DNA of 64,000 nucleotides from Sphingobium indicum B90A (GCF_000264945.2 NZ_CP013070.1:2232001-2296000), one strand, 5' to 3'. Positions 32,461-41,696 are shown, numbered from the stretch's first letter. The notes: generated from the letters alone by a model not told the origin. A program made the numbers and translations.

Positions 32461-34872
32461 TCATCCTTTCCTGCTCGATGGAGACCGACGCTGCCGGTGA
32501 AAGACAGGCAGCCAGTTTTCGGGATCGTCGCCGACCTCGGCGCGGATGGCATCGAGCAGCGTCACCGTTTCCGTGGTGCCCGAGAGAACTGCCAGCTCGT
32601 CGGAGAGACCGCCAAGATCGAGCTCGACGACGATTGAGTCATGGCCTTGCTTGACCAGAAACCGGCGGGATTCCGGATTCAGATCGTGGCGGATGAGCTT
32701 GAATTCCGCCTGGGTCAGACCCAGTCCATCGACATAGTCCGTTTCGCGGCCGTAGGGGTTGGGAAGCAGTATCTTGGTCGCAACCTGCTCCATGATGCTG
32801 TGCGAAATGTCCGAACGCAGCGCATCCGCAGGGCTTTGCGTGCCGAAGACAAGAAAGGCATTCTGCTTGCGGTAGGTCTTGAGGCCGTCCTGCGCGAAGG
32901 CGCGGAACGCATCGTCCCCCAAGGCTTTCCAGAATTCGTCGATGTCGATCACAAGCCGCCGGCCGTCGAGGAGACCGTCGATCCGGTGGAACATGTACAT
33001 CATGAGCGGCGTGCGAACTTCGGGGTTGTCGAGAAAATCGGTCATGTCGAAACCGACGAACGGCGCCTCCAGCGACAAAGCGTCGATCTCATTGTCGAAC
33101 ACCCAGCCGAGCGAACCGCCCCGCGCCCATTTCTCCAGCCGGGCACCAATGCCTTCCGGGTCGCGCTGACCGAGCAGCTGGCGCAGCGCGAGAATGGACC
33201 GGTCCTCCGGCGCGAGGCGTCCAAGCGAGGCCAGCCCCTCGTCGATCATACGCTCCTGTGTGACGCCGAGCTGGCCTCCGACCGGCGTCACCAGTTGGCG
33301 GATCAAGCGCCCCAGAAAGACAAGATTGCGCGGACCATAGTCGAGTGCCCGCAGGGGCGCGAAACCTGTAGGCTCCCCATTCTTCAACGTCAGATAGATC
33401 CCGCCCGCAGACCGGACATAAATCTCCGCGCCACGGTCCTTGTCGATGAAGATCTGCTGCGCGCCCGTTTTCTCGAGCTGCGCCATCAGAAAATTCTGGA
33501 CGACGGTCTTGCCCGCGCCGGAAGGACCGATAATCAGTGTGTGACCCAAATCGCCGACATGGAAGTTGAAATAATAGGGCGATTGCGCGGCCGTCTTCAT
33601 CATGGCGATCGCAGGCCCCCAATGGTTCCCCTTGGGCCGGCCTGCGGGATAGGTATGGAACGGCGCCAAGGCAGCAAAATTGCGCGAGGTGATCGCCGCC
33701 GGCCGCGCCCGCCATGCGAAATTTCCGGGCAGCTGCGCCCAGAACGCTGCTTCGAGCGCTGGTCCTTCGCGCGCCGCCACCAAACCAGCATCGGCCAGCG
33801 CCGCACGCGCGGCCGAGAGATTGTCGGCAAGTCGCCTTTGGCTGTCGGCGAAGACCGCCAACGAGAAATGATGCTCCCCGAGCACGAACCGGTTGCTTTG
33901 CAGATCGTCGGCGGCATCGGCGAGATCGAGCGCCTGGCTCGCTGCGGCATCCTCGGTCGAGGCCATCTGGTTTTGCCGGCGGCGCAGCCGTTCGGCTGCC
34001 CGCGCCTTACCCATGAAGGTGAAGGATTGCGAGACGACAAAGGCGAAATCCTGGCCGAGCAAGGCATTCATCTGTCCCGGGCGCGTCAGCGCGGGATATT
34101 CCCTGATGCCGAAGATCCCCTGCCAGCGGCTCGCGTCATGAGCGCGGATCTCGACCGTCTCGCGTCCGAAAATCACACGCTCACCGTAAAGCGCCGATCC
34201 CAGATGACCGCGGACGAGCGGAACCCTGGATCGCGCCCCCATCATCACTTGCTCGAGCACCTCAAGCGGGGCGGAGAAGATCAGGCCATTATGCTCGTAG
34301 AGGGCGAGGCGCGCCGGGCTGCAGCGGCGGAGCAGCTTCTCGATGTCGCGCGCCTTCTCCTCGAAGCGCGCCAGTTCGTCGGGATCGACTTCCTCCTCCG
34401 CGGCCTTGGCTTTCGCGATCCGCTTGAGCAGCAGCCCGGTCCGGTCGGCCGATCCGACGGCCGGACGCATGAGCAGCGTCAGATAATGCTCATTGACGAA
34501 CATCCGCTTGGCGGTGACGCGCGCCCGATATTTACCGTCGAGCTCGGCGGCGAACTTTGAGCGGAACTGTCCTTCGGGATAGTCCCCTACGGCTGAGCGG
34601 ACGATGTGGGTCCAGATCGCAAGCCGATCGTCGGCGATGTTGCGCCAGGTGCCGTTGAGCTTCTCGTGCCAATCATTGAGGTGGATCGGATCAGCCGTCT
34701 CGAAAGCCAGCCCTTCGAGACGGAACATCATCATGAGATCGCCGCTATCGAGCGCAATCACATCGGGCGTCACATGGCGGGCATAGGGAAGATAGCGCCC
34801 GGGCTCCGCTTCTCGGGCCAGAACCCGCCAGGGCGTCTTGCGCGGCGGCAGCTGGGCGGCGGCGCTAGCCAC
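32461..34872 (-). CDS. virB4: VirB4 secretion ATPase
   Basis: The 803-residue ATPase energises pilus and substrate movement. The N-terminal CagE/TrbE domain (about 180-400) is followed by Walker A GPSGAGKT (about 449-456) and Walker B RRLVIDIDEFWK. The start is a GTG at 34872 that overlaps the virB3 stop by 8 bases (GTGGCTAG), a typical coupled arrangement. The gene itself is intact despite the damage just upstream. Confidence 0.92.
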   Translation of the reverse strand: MASAAAQLPPRKTPWRVLAREAEPGRYLPYARHVTPDVIALDSGDLMMMFRLEGLAFETADPIHLNDWHEKLNGTWRNIADDRLAIWTHIVRSAVGDYPEGQFRSKFAAELDGKYRARVTAKRMFVNEHYLTLLMRPAVGSADRTGLLLKRIAKAKAAEEEVDPDELARFEEKARDIEKLLRRCSPARLALYEHNGLIFSAPLEVLEQVMMGARSRVPLVRGHLGSALYGERVIFGRETVEIRAHDASRWQGIFGIREYPALTRPGQMNALLGQDFAFVVSQSFTFMGKARAAERLRRRQNQMASTEDAAASQALDLADAADDLQSNRFVLGEHHFSLAVFADSQRRLADNLSAARAALADAGLVAAREGPALEAAFWAQLPGNFAWRARPAAITSRNFAALAPFHTYPAGRPKGNHWGPAIAMMKTAAQSPYYFNFHVGDLGHTLIIGPSGAGKTVVQNFLMAQLEKTGAQQIFIDKDRGAEIYVRSAGGIYLTLKNGEPTGFAPLRALDYGPRNLVFLGRLIRQLVTPVGGQLGVTQERMIDEGLASLGRLAPEDRSILALRQLLGQRDPEGIGARLEKWARGGSLGWVFDNEIDALSLEAPFVGFDMTDFLDNPEVRTPLMMYMFHRIDGLLDGRRLVIDIDEFWKALGDDAFRAFAQDGLKTYRKQNAFLVFGTQSPADALRSDISHSIMEQVATKILLPNPYGRETDYVDGLGLTQAEFKLIRHDLNPESRRFLVKQGHDSIVVELDLGGLSDELAVLSGTTETVTLLDAIRAEVGDDPENWLPVFHRQRRSPSSRKG

Positions 34873-35018
34873 GCGCGAAACCCTTGCGCTTCATCCCCGC
34901 GACCGGCAGCGGCGAATAGGAACTGCCGCCCCACCAGCCGCGGTTCCGGCAGCGCGCCTTGGTCAAAGTCCATAACCATAGCAGGCGAAAGGCATTGGCG
35001 TCGTGGCGCACGATGAGG
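34865..35018 (-). pseudogene. virB3: virB3, C-terminal fragment cut by IS6100
   Basis: Translating the minus strand ahead of virB4 gives PLIVRHDANAFRLLW, then KARCRNRGWWGGSSYSPLP and a short basic tail. This is the C-terminal half of VirB3, whose family carries the WGxSSYSPL motif. The frame enters the right-hand end of IS6100 at 35018/35019, so the N-terminal membrane segments are lost. virB2 (pilin) and virB1 are not found beyond the element. Secretion is therefore probably defective unless these genes lie elsewhere. Confidence 0.85.
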
Positions 35019-35032
35019 GGCTCTGTTGCAAA
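35019..35032 (+). repeat. IS6100 terminal inverted repeat, left
   Basis: GGCTCTGTTGCAAA, the exact reverse complement of the other end. Confidence 0.95.
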
Positions 35033-35072
35033 GATTGGCGGCAGTCAGAGGTAGGCTGTCGCTCTGCGCCGA

Positions 35073-35867
35073 TCAGGCGGCTGCTGCGAAATGGTGGTTG
35101 AGCATGCCCATGGCCTCCGTCAGCGCCGAGGGCCCAATGCCAAAAGCTCTCTCCACAAGGCGCACCTCGCCCCTGATGCCGGGCTGCAGGCACCAGGGGC
35201 GAGCCTGTCCTTTGCGCAGGGCTCGCATGACTTCGAATCCCTTGATCGTGGCATAGGCCGTGGGGATCGATTTGAAACCGCGCACCGGCTTGATCAGTAT
35301 CTTGAGCTTTCCGTGATCGGCCTCGATCACGTTATTGAGATACTTCACCTGCCGGTGGGCCGTCTCCCGGTCCAGCTTTCCTTCGCGCTTCAATTCGGTG
35401 ATCGCTGCACCATAGCTCGGCGCTTTGTCGGTATTGAGCGTGGCAGGCTTTTCCCAGTGCTTCAGGCCTCGCAGGGCCTTGCCCAGGAACCGCTTCGCTG
35501 CCTTGGCGCTGCGGGTCGGCGACAGGTAGAAATCGATCGTGTCGCCCCGCTTGTCGACTGCCCGGTACAGGTAGGTCCACTTGCCCCGCACCTTGACGTA
35601 GGTTTCATCCAGGCGCCAGCTCGGATCAAAGCCACGCCGCCAGAACCAGCGCAGCCGCTTCTCCATCTCCGGGGCGTAGCACTGGACCCAGCGATAGATC
35701 GTCGTATGGTCGACCGAAATGCCGCGTTCCGCCAGCATTTCCTCAAGGTCGCGATAGCTGATCGGATAGCGACAATACCAGCGCACCGCCCACAGGATCA
35801 CATCACCCTGGAAATGGCGCCACTTGAAATCCGTCATCGTTCCGTCCGTCCAATCTCCGCCAAGCAT
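35073..35867 (-). CDS. tnpA: IS6100 transposase
   Basis: The 264-residue DDE transposase has catalytic residues D87 (RLDETYVKV), D147 (NTDKAPSYG) and E182 (NVIEADHG). An N-terminal helix-turn-helix contains ISYRDLEEMLAERGISV. Start MLGGDW at 35867 gives the standard length; an inner ATG (MTDFKW) at 35837 is an alternative. No mutation is evident, so it should be active. Confidence 0.95.
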   Translation of the reverse strand: MLGGDWTDGTMTDFKWRHFQGDVILWAVRWYCRYPISYRDLEEMLAERGISVDHTTIYRWVQCYAPEMEKRLRWFWRRGFDPSWRLDETYVKVRGKWTYLYRAVDKRGDTIDFYLSPTRSAKAAKRFLGKALRGLKHWEKPATLNTDKAPSYGAAITELKREGKLDRETAHRQVKYLNNVIEADHGKLKILIKPVRGFKSIPTAYATIKGFEVMRALRKGQARPWCLQPGIRGEVRLVERAFGIGPSALTEAMGMLNHHFAAAA

Positions 35868-35884
35868 GCTCAAGCTTCACGATT

Positions 35885-35898
35885 TTTGCAACAGAGCC
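35885..35898 (-). repeat. IS6100 terminal inverted repeat, right
   Basis: TTTGCAACAGAGCC, exact complement of the left end. It contains TTGCAA (35886-35891) reading outward, which in IS6-family ends can act as a -35. No matching -10 is seen 16-18 bp downstream here. Confidence 0.95.
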
Positions 35899-35951
35899 AG
35901 CGCTGCCAAGAAGGAGGCAAACTCCTCGATGGCCAATCAAGGAGAGAGAAA

Positions 35952-38246
35952 ATGAACGGATTGGGGTATCAGCTATTATGTGGCGTCTGCGCCTTCGCAT
36001 TTGCGCAACCCGCCCTGGCGCAGGATAGCGGTCCGGATCAGGCCGCGGCGGAAAGAAGCGCGTCGGGATCGGTCAGCACCAGCGACATCGTCGTGACCGC
36101 GCTCCGCCGGTCCGAAAGGTTGCAGGACGTGCCCGTGTCGGTGACGGCGCTGGGCAGCGCGGCGCTGTCGCAGCAGCGGCTTCAGCAGGTCAGCGATCTC
36201 GCCGGGTCGGTTCCCAATCTTCAGGCGTCGACCGTCGCCGGGGACGGGCTGCCGATCTTCTCGCTGCGCGGCGTTTCCATGTCGGACTTCAGCTTCAACC
36301 AGCAGGGTCCGGTCGCGACCTATTTCGACGAAGTCTACAAGGGCAGCTTTCCCCTGCTGGGACTGGGCATGTTCGATCTGGAACGGGTCGAAGTGCTGCG
36401 GGGACCGCAGGGAACCCTATATGGAAAGAATACGACCGGCGGCGCCATCAATTTCATCAGCAAGAGACCGGGGCATGATTCCGAAGCCTATCTGAAACTG
36501 GGCTACGGCAATTACAACCGATACGACGCCGACGGAGCGGTGCAGGCGGGCCTGGGCGACACGCTGGCGGCGCGCATCGCCTTCACATTCTCCCGCGCCG
36601 ACGGCTGGTTCAAGAATCTGATGCCGGGCAGGCCCGACGGCAGCGCCGTGCGCCAATATGGCATCCGGGCGTCCCTGCTGTTCGAACCGAACGACAAGCT
36701 GGACTTCATCCTGCGGCTGACGACCAGCCTGCAAAATCCGATCGAATATGGCGTCCTGGGCGAGCCGGTCGGGTCTCTGGGCATAGGGAACGGGGTCTAT
36801 GAGATGTTCGGCGCGTCGAGCTATTTCAGGACCGGGCTTGGACGGCGGGAGATGGAGGCGGACAATATCGGCCGCCATCGCCACCGCACCTATGGCGCGT
36901 CCCTGACCGGAAACTGGCATGTCGCGGACGCACTGACCGTCACGTCGGTGACGTCCTACGACTATGGGCGCCTGCGCGTCATCGACGAGGCGGACGGCAC
37001 GCCGCTGCGGGTGCTGGAGGCCGACCTGAAAGGACGGGGCAAGCAGTTGTCGCAGGATCTTCGCCTGTCTTCGGACTTCGACGGACCGTTCAACTTCATC
37101 TTCGGCGCCTATTATAATATCGAGAAATTGTGGAACGAGACGTCGGCGGGATTCTACAGCGACATCGACGTGAACGGAGACGGCGCGCTCACCTGGGAAG
37201 ATTGCGTCGACAGCGGCTTCGCGGTCTCCTGCATCTACCGCAACAATTATAAGCAGGTCAGGAAAAGCGCCGCCGTCTATACCGACATGAATTACAAGCT
37301 GTCGGACCGGCTCATCCTGCGCGGCGGCATCCGCTATACGCAGGATCGGGGCAAGGTCGTCGGCTACCGCGCCCAGATAGAGGGGCCGGACGGCGTTCCC
37401 ATCGTCAACACCATCCCAGGCGACGATCCGTTCGATTTCGATGCGTCGACCAGCGCCCGTTTCAAGAAAGGCACGGTCACCGGCAAGGTCGGCGTCGATT
37501 TCAAGACCGCCGACAACGACCTGATCTACGCCAGCTTCAGTCGCGGCTATCGCGCCAACGCCTTCAACGCGCAGGCCTATTTTTCCCCGGCCGAATTGAA
37601 CGTGGCGGAACCGGAAACCGTCAACGCCTATGAACTGGGTTTCAAGAGCCAGTTCCTGGACCGCGCCGTGACCTTCAACGGGGCGGCATTCTATTATGAT
37701 TATCGCGACCAGCAGGCGATCAGCGTCAATTCGGTCACCCATATCCAGACGCTGATCAATATTCCCAAGTCCCGCATCCTGGGCGCGGAATTCGAACTGA
37801 CGGTGCGCCCGGTCCAGGCGCTTCGGATCAATGTCGGGGTCGGCATATTGGACACGAAGATCAAGGAAGGATCGCTCAACGGCACGTCCCTGCGGGGGAA
37901 CCAGTTGCCCAACGCGCCGAAGCTCAGCGCATCGGCGGGTTTCGATTGGGATATAGTGGAGACCGGCGGCGGAAAGCTGAGCTGGGGCGTGAACGGCAGT
38001 TTCACGTCCAAGCAATATTTCGACCTGTTCAACACGGAACGCACCGCGCAGAAGGGATATGCGCTGGTCAACAGCCAGCTCAGCTATCGATTTGCCGACG
38101 ATCGCTACGGCGTCAGCCTGTGGGGCAAAAATATCTTCAACAAATATTATGCGCGTTATTCGCTGGACCTGTCCGGCAACGGGTTCGATTACACCCATCT
38201 CGCCGACCCGCGCACCTACGGGATCAGCTTCGACGCGAAATTCTAA
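35952..38246 (+). CDS. TonB-dependent receptor (1)
   Basis: The 764-residue outer-membrane receptor has a signal peptide ending near PALA-QD (about residue 24). A plug domain follows from about residue 45 (DIVVTALRRSERLQDVPVSV, then VEVLRGPQGTLYGKNTTGG at about 150-170). The C-terminal beta barrel ends in aromatic Phe (ISFDAKF). The open frame continues upstream through IS6100, but the ATG at 35952 has AAGGAG 9-14 bp upstream and begins the signal peptide. Only 53 bp remain between it and the insertion element, so its original promoter may be lost. Probably imports a substrate of the nearby catabolic genes; the ligand cannot be read. Confidence 0.9.
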   Translation: MNGLGYQLLCGVCAFAFAQPALAQDSGPDQAAAERSASGSVSTSDIVVTALRRSERLQDVPVSVTALGSAALSQQRLQQVSDLAGSVPNLQASTVAGDGLPIFSLRGVSMSDFSFNQQGPVATYFDEVYKGSFPLLGLGMFDLERVEVLRGPQGTLYGKNTTGGAINFISKRPGHDSEAYLKLGYGNYNRYDADGAVQAGLGDTLAARIAFTFSRADGWFKNLMPGRPDGSAVRQYGIRASLLFEPNDKLDFILRLTTSLQNPIEYGVLGEPVGSLGIGNGVYEMFGASSYFRTGLGRREMEADNIGRHRHRTYGASLTGNWHVADALTVTSVTSYDYGRLRVIDEADGTPLRVLEADLKGRGKQLSQDLRLSSDFDGPFNFIFGAYYNIEKLWNETSAGFYSDIDVNGDGALTWEDCVDSGFAVSCIYRNNYKQVRKSAAVYTDMNYKLSDRLILRGGIRYTQDRGKVVGYRAQIEGPDGVPIVNTIPGDDPFDFDASTSARFKKGTVTGKVGVDFKTADNDLIYASFSRGYRANAFNAQAYFSPAELNVAEPETVNAYELGFKSQFLDRAVTFNGAAFYYDYRDQQAISVNSVTHIQTLINIPKSRILGAEFELTVRPVQALRINVGVGILDTKIKEGSLNGTSLRGNQLPNAPKLSASAGFDWDIVETGGGKLSWGVNGSFTSKQYFDLFNTERTAQKGYALVNSQLSYRFADDRYGVSLWGKNIFNKYYARYSLDLSGNGFDYTHLADPRTYGISFDAKF

Positions 38247-38349
38247 AGCAGATTCGGATCCGACTGCTCTACCTTTTATCCCTTCCTGCGCAGGCAGGCG
38301 CCCAGTTCGGACGGCGAACCGGGGTTCCTGCCAGCGGCCCAATTCGGAA

Positions 38350-38378
38350 GCGTGCCGCGTCCATCAGGCGCGGCACGC
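38350..38378. terminator. Bidirectional-type hairpin between convergent genes
   Basis: GCGTGCCGCG (38350-38359) and CGCGGCACGC (38369-38378) form a perfect 10-bp stem with a 9-base loop. It lies in the 230-bp gap between the convergent TonB receptor and aldehyde dehydrogenase genes. The tails are only weakly T-rich. A second weaker hairpin around CGGATCCG at about 38250-38270, followed by TTTT, may end the receptor transcript. Confidence 0.55.
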
Positions 38379-38476
38379 TCCCTTTGCCGGACGAGATGGG
38401 CAGAACGTCCGGCAATGGCATCCCCACATCCCTGCCGATCCCTTTTGCAGGCGGCGCCGCCCGCCGGGAAAATGCT

Positions 38477-39976
38477 TCACGGGCGGGAAACGGACGGCAG
38501 CAGCGTATATTTGGTGGTCAGATATTCATCGATCCCTTCAGCGCCGCCCTCGCGCCCCAGGCCCGACATCTTCACCCCGCCAAAGGGTGCGGCGGCATTG
38601 GAAAGGACGCCGACATTCCATCCCATCATGCCGGTCTGGAGTTCATTGATCAGCCGCTGCCCCCGCTCGATGCTGGCGGTGAAGGCATAGCCGACCAGGC
38701 CATATTCGGTGTCGTTCGCAATGGCGATGGCTTCGTCGTCCGTGTCGAAAGTGACGATCGGCAGGACGGGGCCGAAAATCTCCTCCCGCAGGATTCGGCT
38801 GTCCCTTGCGACATCGGTGAGCACCGTGGGTTCGAAGAAGGTGCCCGCGCCGCCCCGCCGCTTGCCGCCCGTGACGAGGGTCGCGCCGCGGGACAGGGCA
38901 TCCTGGACCAGCTCGTCCACCCCCGCGACCGCCGCCTCGTCGATCAGAGGGCCGATCGCGACGTCCGGATCGAAGCCTGAGCCGAGCTTGAACTGCGCCA
39001 CCTTCTCCGCCACCCGCCGGCTGAATTCCTGGGCCACGCTTGCATGAACGATGAACCTGTTGGCCGCCGTGCAGGCCTGGCCGATATTCCTGAACTTCGC
39101 GACGAGCGCGCCTTCCACGGCGCGGGAGAGATCGGCATCGTCGAAGACCAGGAAGGGCGCGTTTCCGCCCAGTTCCATGGAGGATCGCAGGATGTTGGCG
39201 GAGGCCTTCTCCAGCAGCACCCGCCCCACTTGCGTCGACCCGGTGAAGCTGATCTTGCGCAAGCGGCTGTCCGCGATGATCGGTCCGGTGGCGCCGCCCG
39301 AATTCGTCGTGGGAATGACGTTGACGACGCCCGCCGGCAGGCCCGCCTCTTCAAGCAATTTCACGAGATACAGGGTGGTGAGCGGCGTCAGCGCGGCGGG
39401 CTTGATCACGACGGTGCATCCGGCGGCCAGCGCGGGCGCGATCTTGCGCGTCGCCATGGCGAGGGGAAAGTTCCAGGGCGTGATGAGCAGCGCCGGGCCA
39501 AGCGCATGGCGCGAGACGATCATGTCCCCGGTGCCCTCCGGCGACGAGCCGAAGCGTCCGGATATGCGAACCGCCTCCTCACCGAACCAGCGGAGGAATT
39601 CCGCGCCATAGCTCACCTCGGCATGGGATTCCCGCAGCGGCTTTCCCATTTCGAGCGTGATGATGCGGGCGATCCGTTCCCTGTCGCGCATGACGAGGTC
39701 GAACGTCCGGCGCAGCAACTCGGCGCGTTCGCGCGGCGGCGTGCGCGACCATGACGGAAAGGCGCGGTCGGCGGCGTCGAGCGCATCCATGGCGTCCGAC
39801 GGCGTCGCATTCGCCAGCCGGGCGACGACATCCCCGGTCGCCGGATCGTGGACGCTAAATTGCTGCCCGTCGGCCGCCGCGCGCCAGGCGCCGTCGATGA
39901 AAAGTCCCGTGGGGACGGACGAAACCATGTCGGCCGCCTCCGTCAGAGCCTGCTGCTGCATGGTCGCGGCCATCAT
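38477..39976 (-). CDS. NAD(P)-dependent (semi)aldehyde dehydrogenase
   Basis: The 499-residue enzyme of the succinate-semialdehyde dehydrogenase branch oxidises an aldehyde to an acid. Visible are the WNFPLAM active-site approach (168-174), Glu268 in MELGGNAPF and nucleophile Cys302 in NIGQACTAANRF. Last of a coupled minus-strand operon: its ATGATG start overlaps the hydrolase stop by 4 bases. In this context it probably oxidises an omega-oxo acid formed after lactone or ester cleavage and alcohol oxidation, a ChnE-like role. The precise substrate is inferred. Confidence 0.85.
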   Translation of the reverse strand: MMAATMQQQALTEAADMVSSVPTGLFIDGAWRAAADGQQFSVHDPATGDVVARLANATPSDAMDALDAADRAFPSWSRTPPRERAELLRRTFDLVMRDRERIARIITLEMGKPLRESHAEVSYGAEFLRWFGEEAVRISGRFGSSPEGTGDMIVSRHALGPALLITPWNFPLAMATRKIAPALAAGCTVVIKPAALTPLTTLYLVKLLEEAGLPAGVVNVIPTTNSGGATGPIIADSRLRKISFTGSTQVGRVLLEKASANILRSSMELGGNAPFLVFDDADLSRAVEGALVAKFRNIGQACTAANRFIVHASVAQEFSRRVAEKVAQFKLGSGFDPDVAIGPLIDEAAVAGVDELVQDALSRGATLVTGGKRRGGAGTFFEPTVLTDVARDSRILREEIFGPVLPIVTFDTDDEAIAIANDTEYGLVGYAFTASIERGQRLINELQTGMMGWNVGVLSNAAAPFGGVKMSGLGREGGAEGIDEYLTTKYTLLPSVSRP

Positions 39977-40962
39977 GCGCTTTCTCCCTCCCGCTCCAGC
40001 AGGGGGCCAAGGCCCATAGCCTGGCGAAGGAAGCGCGCCGCATGGTCCAGTTCGCCCCGCGCCGGAGCGATGACCCCGCCCAGCGTCAGGAAGCCGTGCA
40101 TCTGGTCAGGCAGGTGTCGATGCTCGCTGCCCCGCACCTCGCGCTTCAGCCGCCCGGCCAGCGCGATCGTGTCGTCGCGCAACGGATCGTGGCCGACCGA
40201 CAGGATGAGCGTGGGCGGCAGGGCGCCGAAATCCGGATGACGCGCCGGCGATGCGCGCCAGTCGCCCGCCAGCGCCACATCGTCCAGATAAAGGTCGCGG
40301 AACCAGCGAAGCGTCGAGGATGTAAGCGGATAGCCGCTGCTGAATTCGTCCATCGACGCGGTTCTGCGGCCCATGTCGCCCGCGGGATAGAAGAGGGCCA
40401 GCGCGGACGGCGTCGCTTCGTCCCTCAGCGCGAGCGCCGCGACCAATGCCAGCGTCGCGCCCGCGCTGTCGCCCGCAACGGCCAGCCCCGCCGTTTCGAT
40501 GCTCAGCCCGGCCACCGCCTCAGGCACATGGCGCAGCGCGGCGACGGCGTCCTCCACCGCCGCGGGAAAGGGATGTTCGGGCGCCAGCCGGTAGTCGACC
40601 GCGACCAGGATCGCGCCCGCCTGCCTGGCCAGCAGCCGGCAGGTGGAATCATGGGTGTCCAGATCCCCCATGACCCAGCCGCCGCCATGCAGGTAGACGA
40701 TCAGCGGGCGCGGCCCGATCGCCCCCTCCGGCTCGTATATCCGCGTCCGCAGCGGATTGCCGCCCGCCCCGATCGTCAGATCCCTGGCGCGGACATCGCG
40801 TTCCGGTTCGAAGCCTGCGCGCAGCGACGTGGCGCGATAGCCTTCCCGCGCCTGTTGCGCCGTGCCCTGTTCGAGCGGAGGCAGGGCCGCCGCGCGATAT
40901 TGATCGACGACGCCCTGCGCCCCCGGTTCCAGGGGGACGCGAAGTTCGATTGCCTCTGTCAT
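39973..40962 (-). CDS. HSL-family alpha/beta hydrolase (esterase/lactonase)
   Basis: The 329-residue hydrolase has the oxyanion motif HGGGW (92-96) and nucleophile Ser166 in GDSAG. Downstream Asp (VGHDPLRDD) and His (QMHGFLTL) complete the catalytic triad of the hormone-sensitive lipase group. ChnC-type caprolactone hydrolases and HapD-type esterases that act after Baeyer-Villiger oxygenases are of this kind. It overlaps the short-chain dehydrogenase and the aldehyde dehydrogenase by 4 bases each. It probably hydrolyses the ester or lactone made by the adjacent monooxygenase. Confidence 0.87.
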   Translation of the reverse strand: MTEAIELRVPLEPGAQGVVDQYRAAALPPLEQGTAQQAREGYRATSLRAGFEPERDVRARDLTIGAGGNPLRTRIYEPEGAIGPRPLIVYLHGGGWVMGDLDTHDSTCRLLARQAGAILVAVDYRLAPEHPFPAAVEDAVAALRHVPEAVAGLSIETAGLAVAGDSAGATLALVAALALRDEATPSALALFYPAGDMGRRTASMDEFSSGYPLTSSTLRWFRDLYLDDVALAGDWRASPARHPDFGALPPTLILSVGHDPLRDDTIALAGRLKREVRGSEHRHLPDQMHGFLTLGGVIAPARGELDHAARFLRQAMGLGPLLEREGESA

Positions 40963-41696
40963 TGTCCAACCACTTTCTGCACGACGCCGCCATCGACCAG
41001 GAATTCGGCGCCGGTGACATAGGATGCTTCATCCGAAGCGAGGAACGCGACGACCTGGGCCACTTCGTCCATGCCCCCCGGCCGTCCCAGCGGGATAAGC
41101 GACGTGTCGACCTTCAATCCCGCGGTCATGGGCGTGCTGATCATGCCGGGCAGCACCGCGTTCACCCGGACGCCCGCCGCCGCGAAGTCGAGGGCGGCCG
41201 CCTTGGTGAGGCCGATGACCCCGAATTTGGAGGCGACATAGCCGTAACGTTCGCGATTGCCCCTGACGCCGTTGATCGAGGAGATGTTGATCACCGATCC
41301 CCCGCCGGCCGCCGCCATGCGCGGAATGCAGGCGCGCATGCCGTAGAAGACGCCGCCCAGATTGACGGCGATCTGCCTTTCCCATTGGTCGTCGGACGTG
41401 GTTTCCAGCGCGCCACCCCCGCCCACGCCCGCATTGTTCACCAATATGTCGATCCTGCCGAACCGTTCGACGCATCGGTCAACCGCCGCCCCCCAGCTTT
41501 CGCCGCAGGACACGTCCAGGCGGAGATAGTCGGCGGCATCGGCGCCCATCTCCTCGGCCAGCAGCCGGCCCTCCTCGTCGATCACGTCGGTGACCAGAAC
41601 CCTGGCGCCCTCGGCGACGAAGCGGCGGACATAGGCCGCGCCCAGGCCCCGGGCGGCGCCCGTGATCAGCGCGGTCTTCCCCGTCAGGCGGCTCAT
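40959..41696 (-). CDS. Short-chain dehydrogenase/reductase (1)
   Basis: The 245-residue classical SDR has the cofactor motif GAARGLG (13-19), NNAG, and catalytic Ser (INISSIN) and Tyr/Lys (YVASK). The C-terminus is normal (VTGAEFLVDGG). A longer open frame reaches 42107, but the ATG at 41696 overlaps the monooxygenase stop (ATGA) and begins the fold. It probably oxidises a secondary alcohol to the ketone taken by the monooxygenase, or acts on the cleavage product. Cofactor preference is not clear by eye. Confidence 0.87.
   Translation of the reverse strand: MSRLTGKTALITGAARGLGAAYVRRFVAEGARVLVTDVIDEEGRLLAEEMGADAADYLRLDVSCGESWGAAVDRCVERFGRIDILVNNAGVGGGGALETTSDDQWERQIAVNLGGVFYGMRACIPRMAAAGGGSVINISSINGVRGNRERYGYVASKFGVIGLTKAAALDFAAAGVRVNAVLPGMISTPMTAGLKVDTSLIPLGRPGGMDEVAQVVAFLASDEASYVTGAEFLVDGGVVQKVVGQ

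Larger units (their letters stand above)
35019..35898 (-). mobile_element. IS6100 (IS6 family), complete
   Basis: The element is exactly 880 bp, bounded by perfect 14-bp inverted repeats GGCTCTGTTGCAAA, and encodes the full IS6100 transposase. Flanking 8-mers differ (CGATGAGG at 35011-35018 against AGCGCTGC at 35899-35906), so there is no target duplication. IS6-family elements move by cointegrate formation and homologous exchange; unequal flanks indicate that a deletion or fusion followed insertion. It interrupts virB3 on one side and abuts a TonB receptor gene on the other. Confidence 0.95.

Noticed and set aside
35886..35914. Possible hybrid promoter made by the IS6100 end with the sequence before TonB receptor 1.
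   Set aside because: TTGCAA is present, but the bases 16-18 bp further on (around AGAAGG) do not resemble a -10.
35091..35951. Open frame running through IS6100 into the TonB receptor, as if a fusion protein.
   Set aside because: The frame in IS6100 is antisense to its transposase. The receptor has its own signal peptide, ATG and Shine-Dalgarno at 35952.
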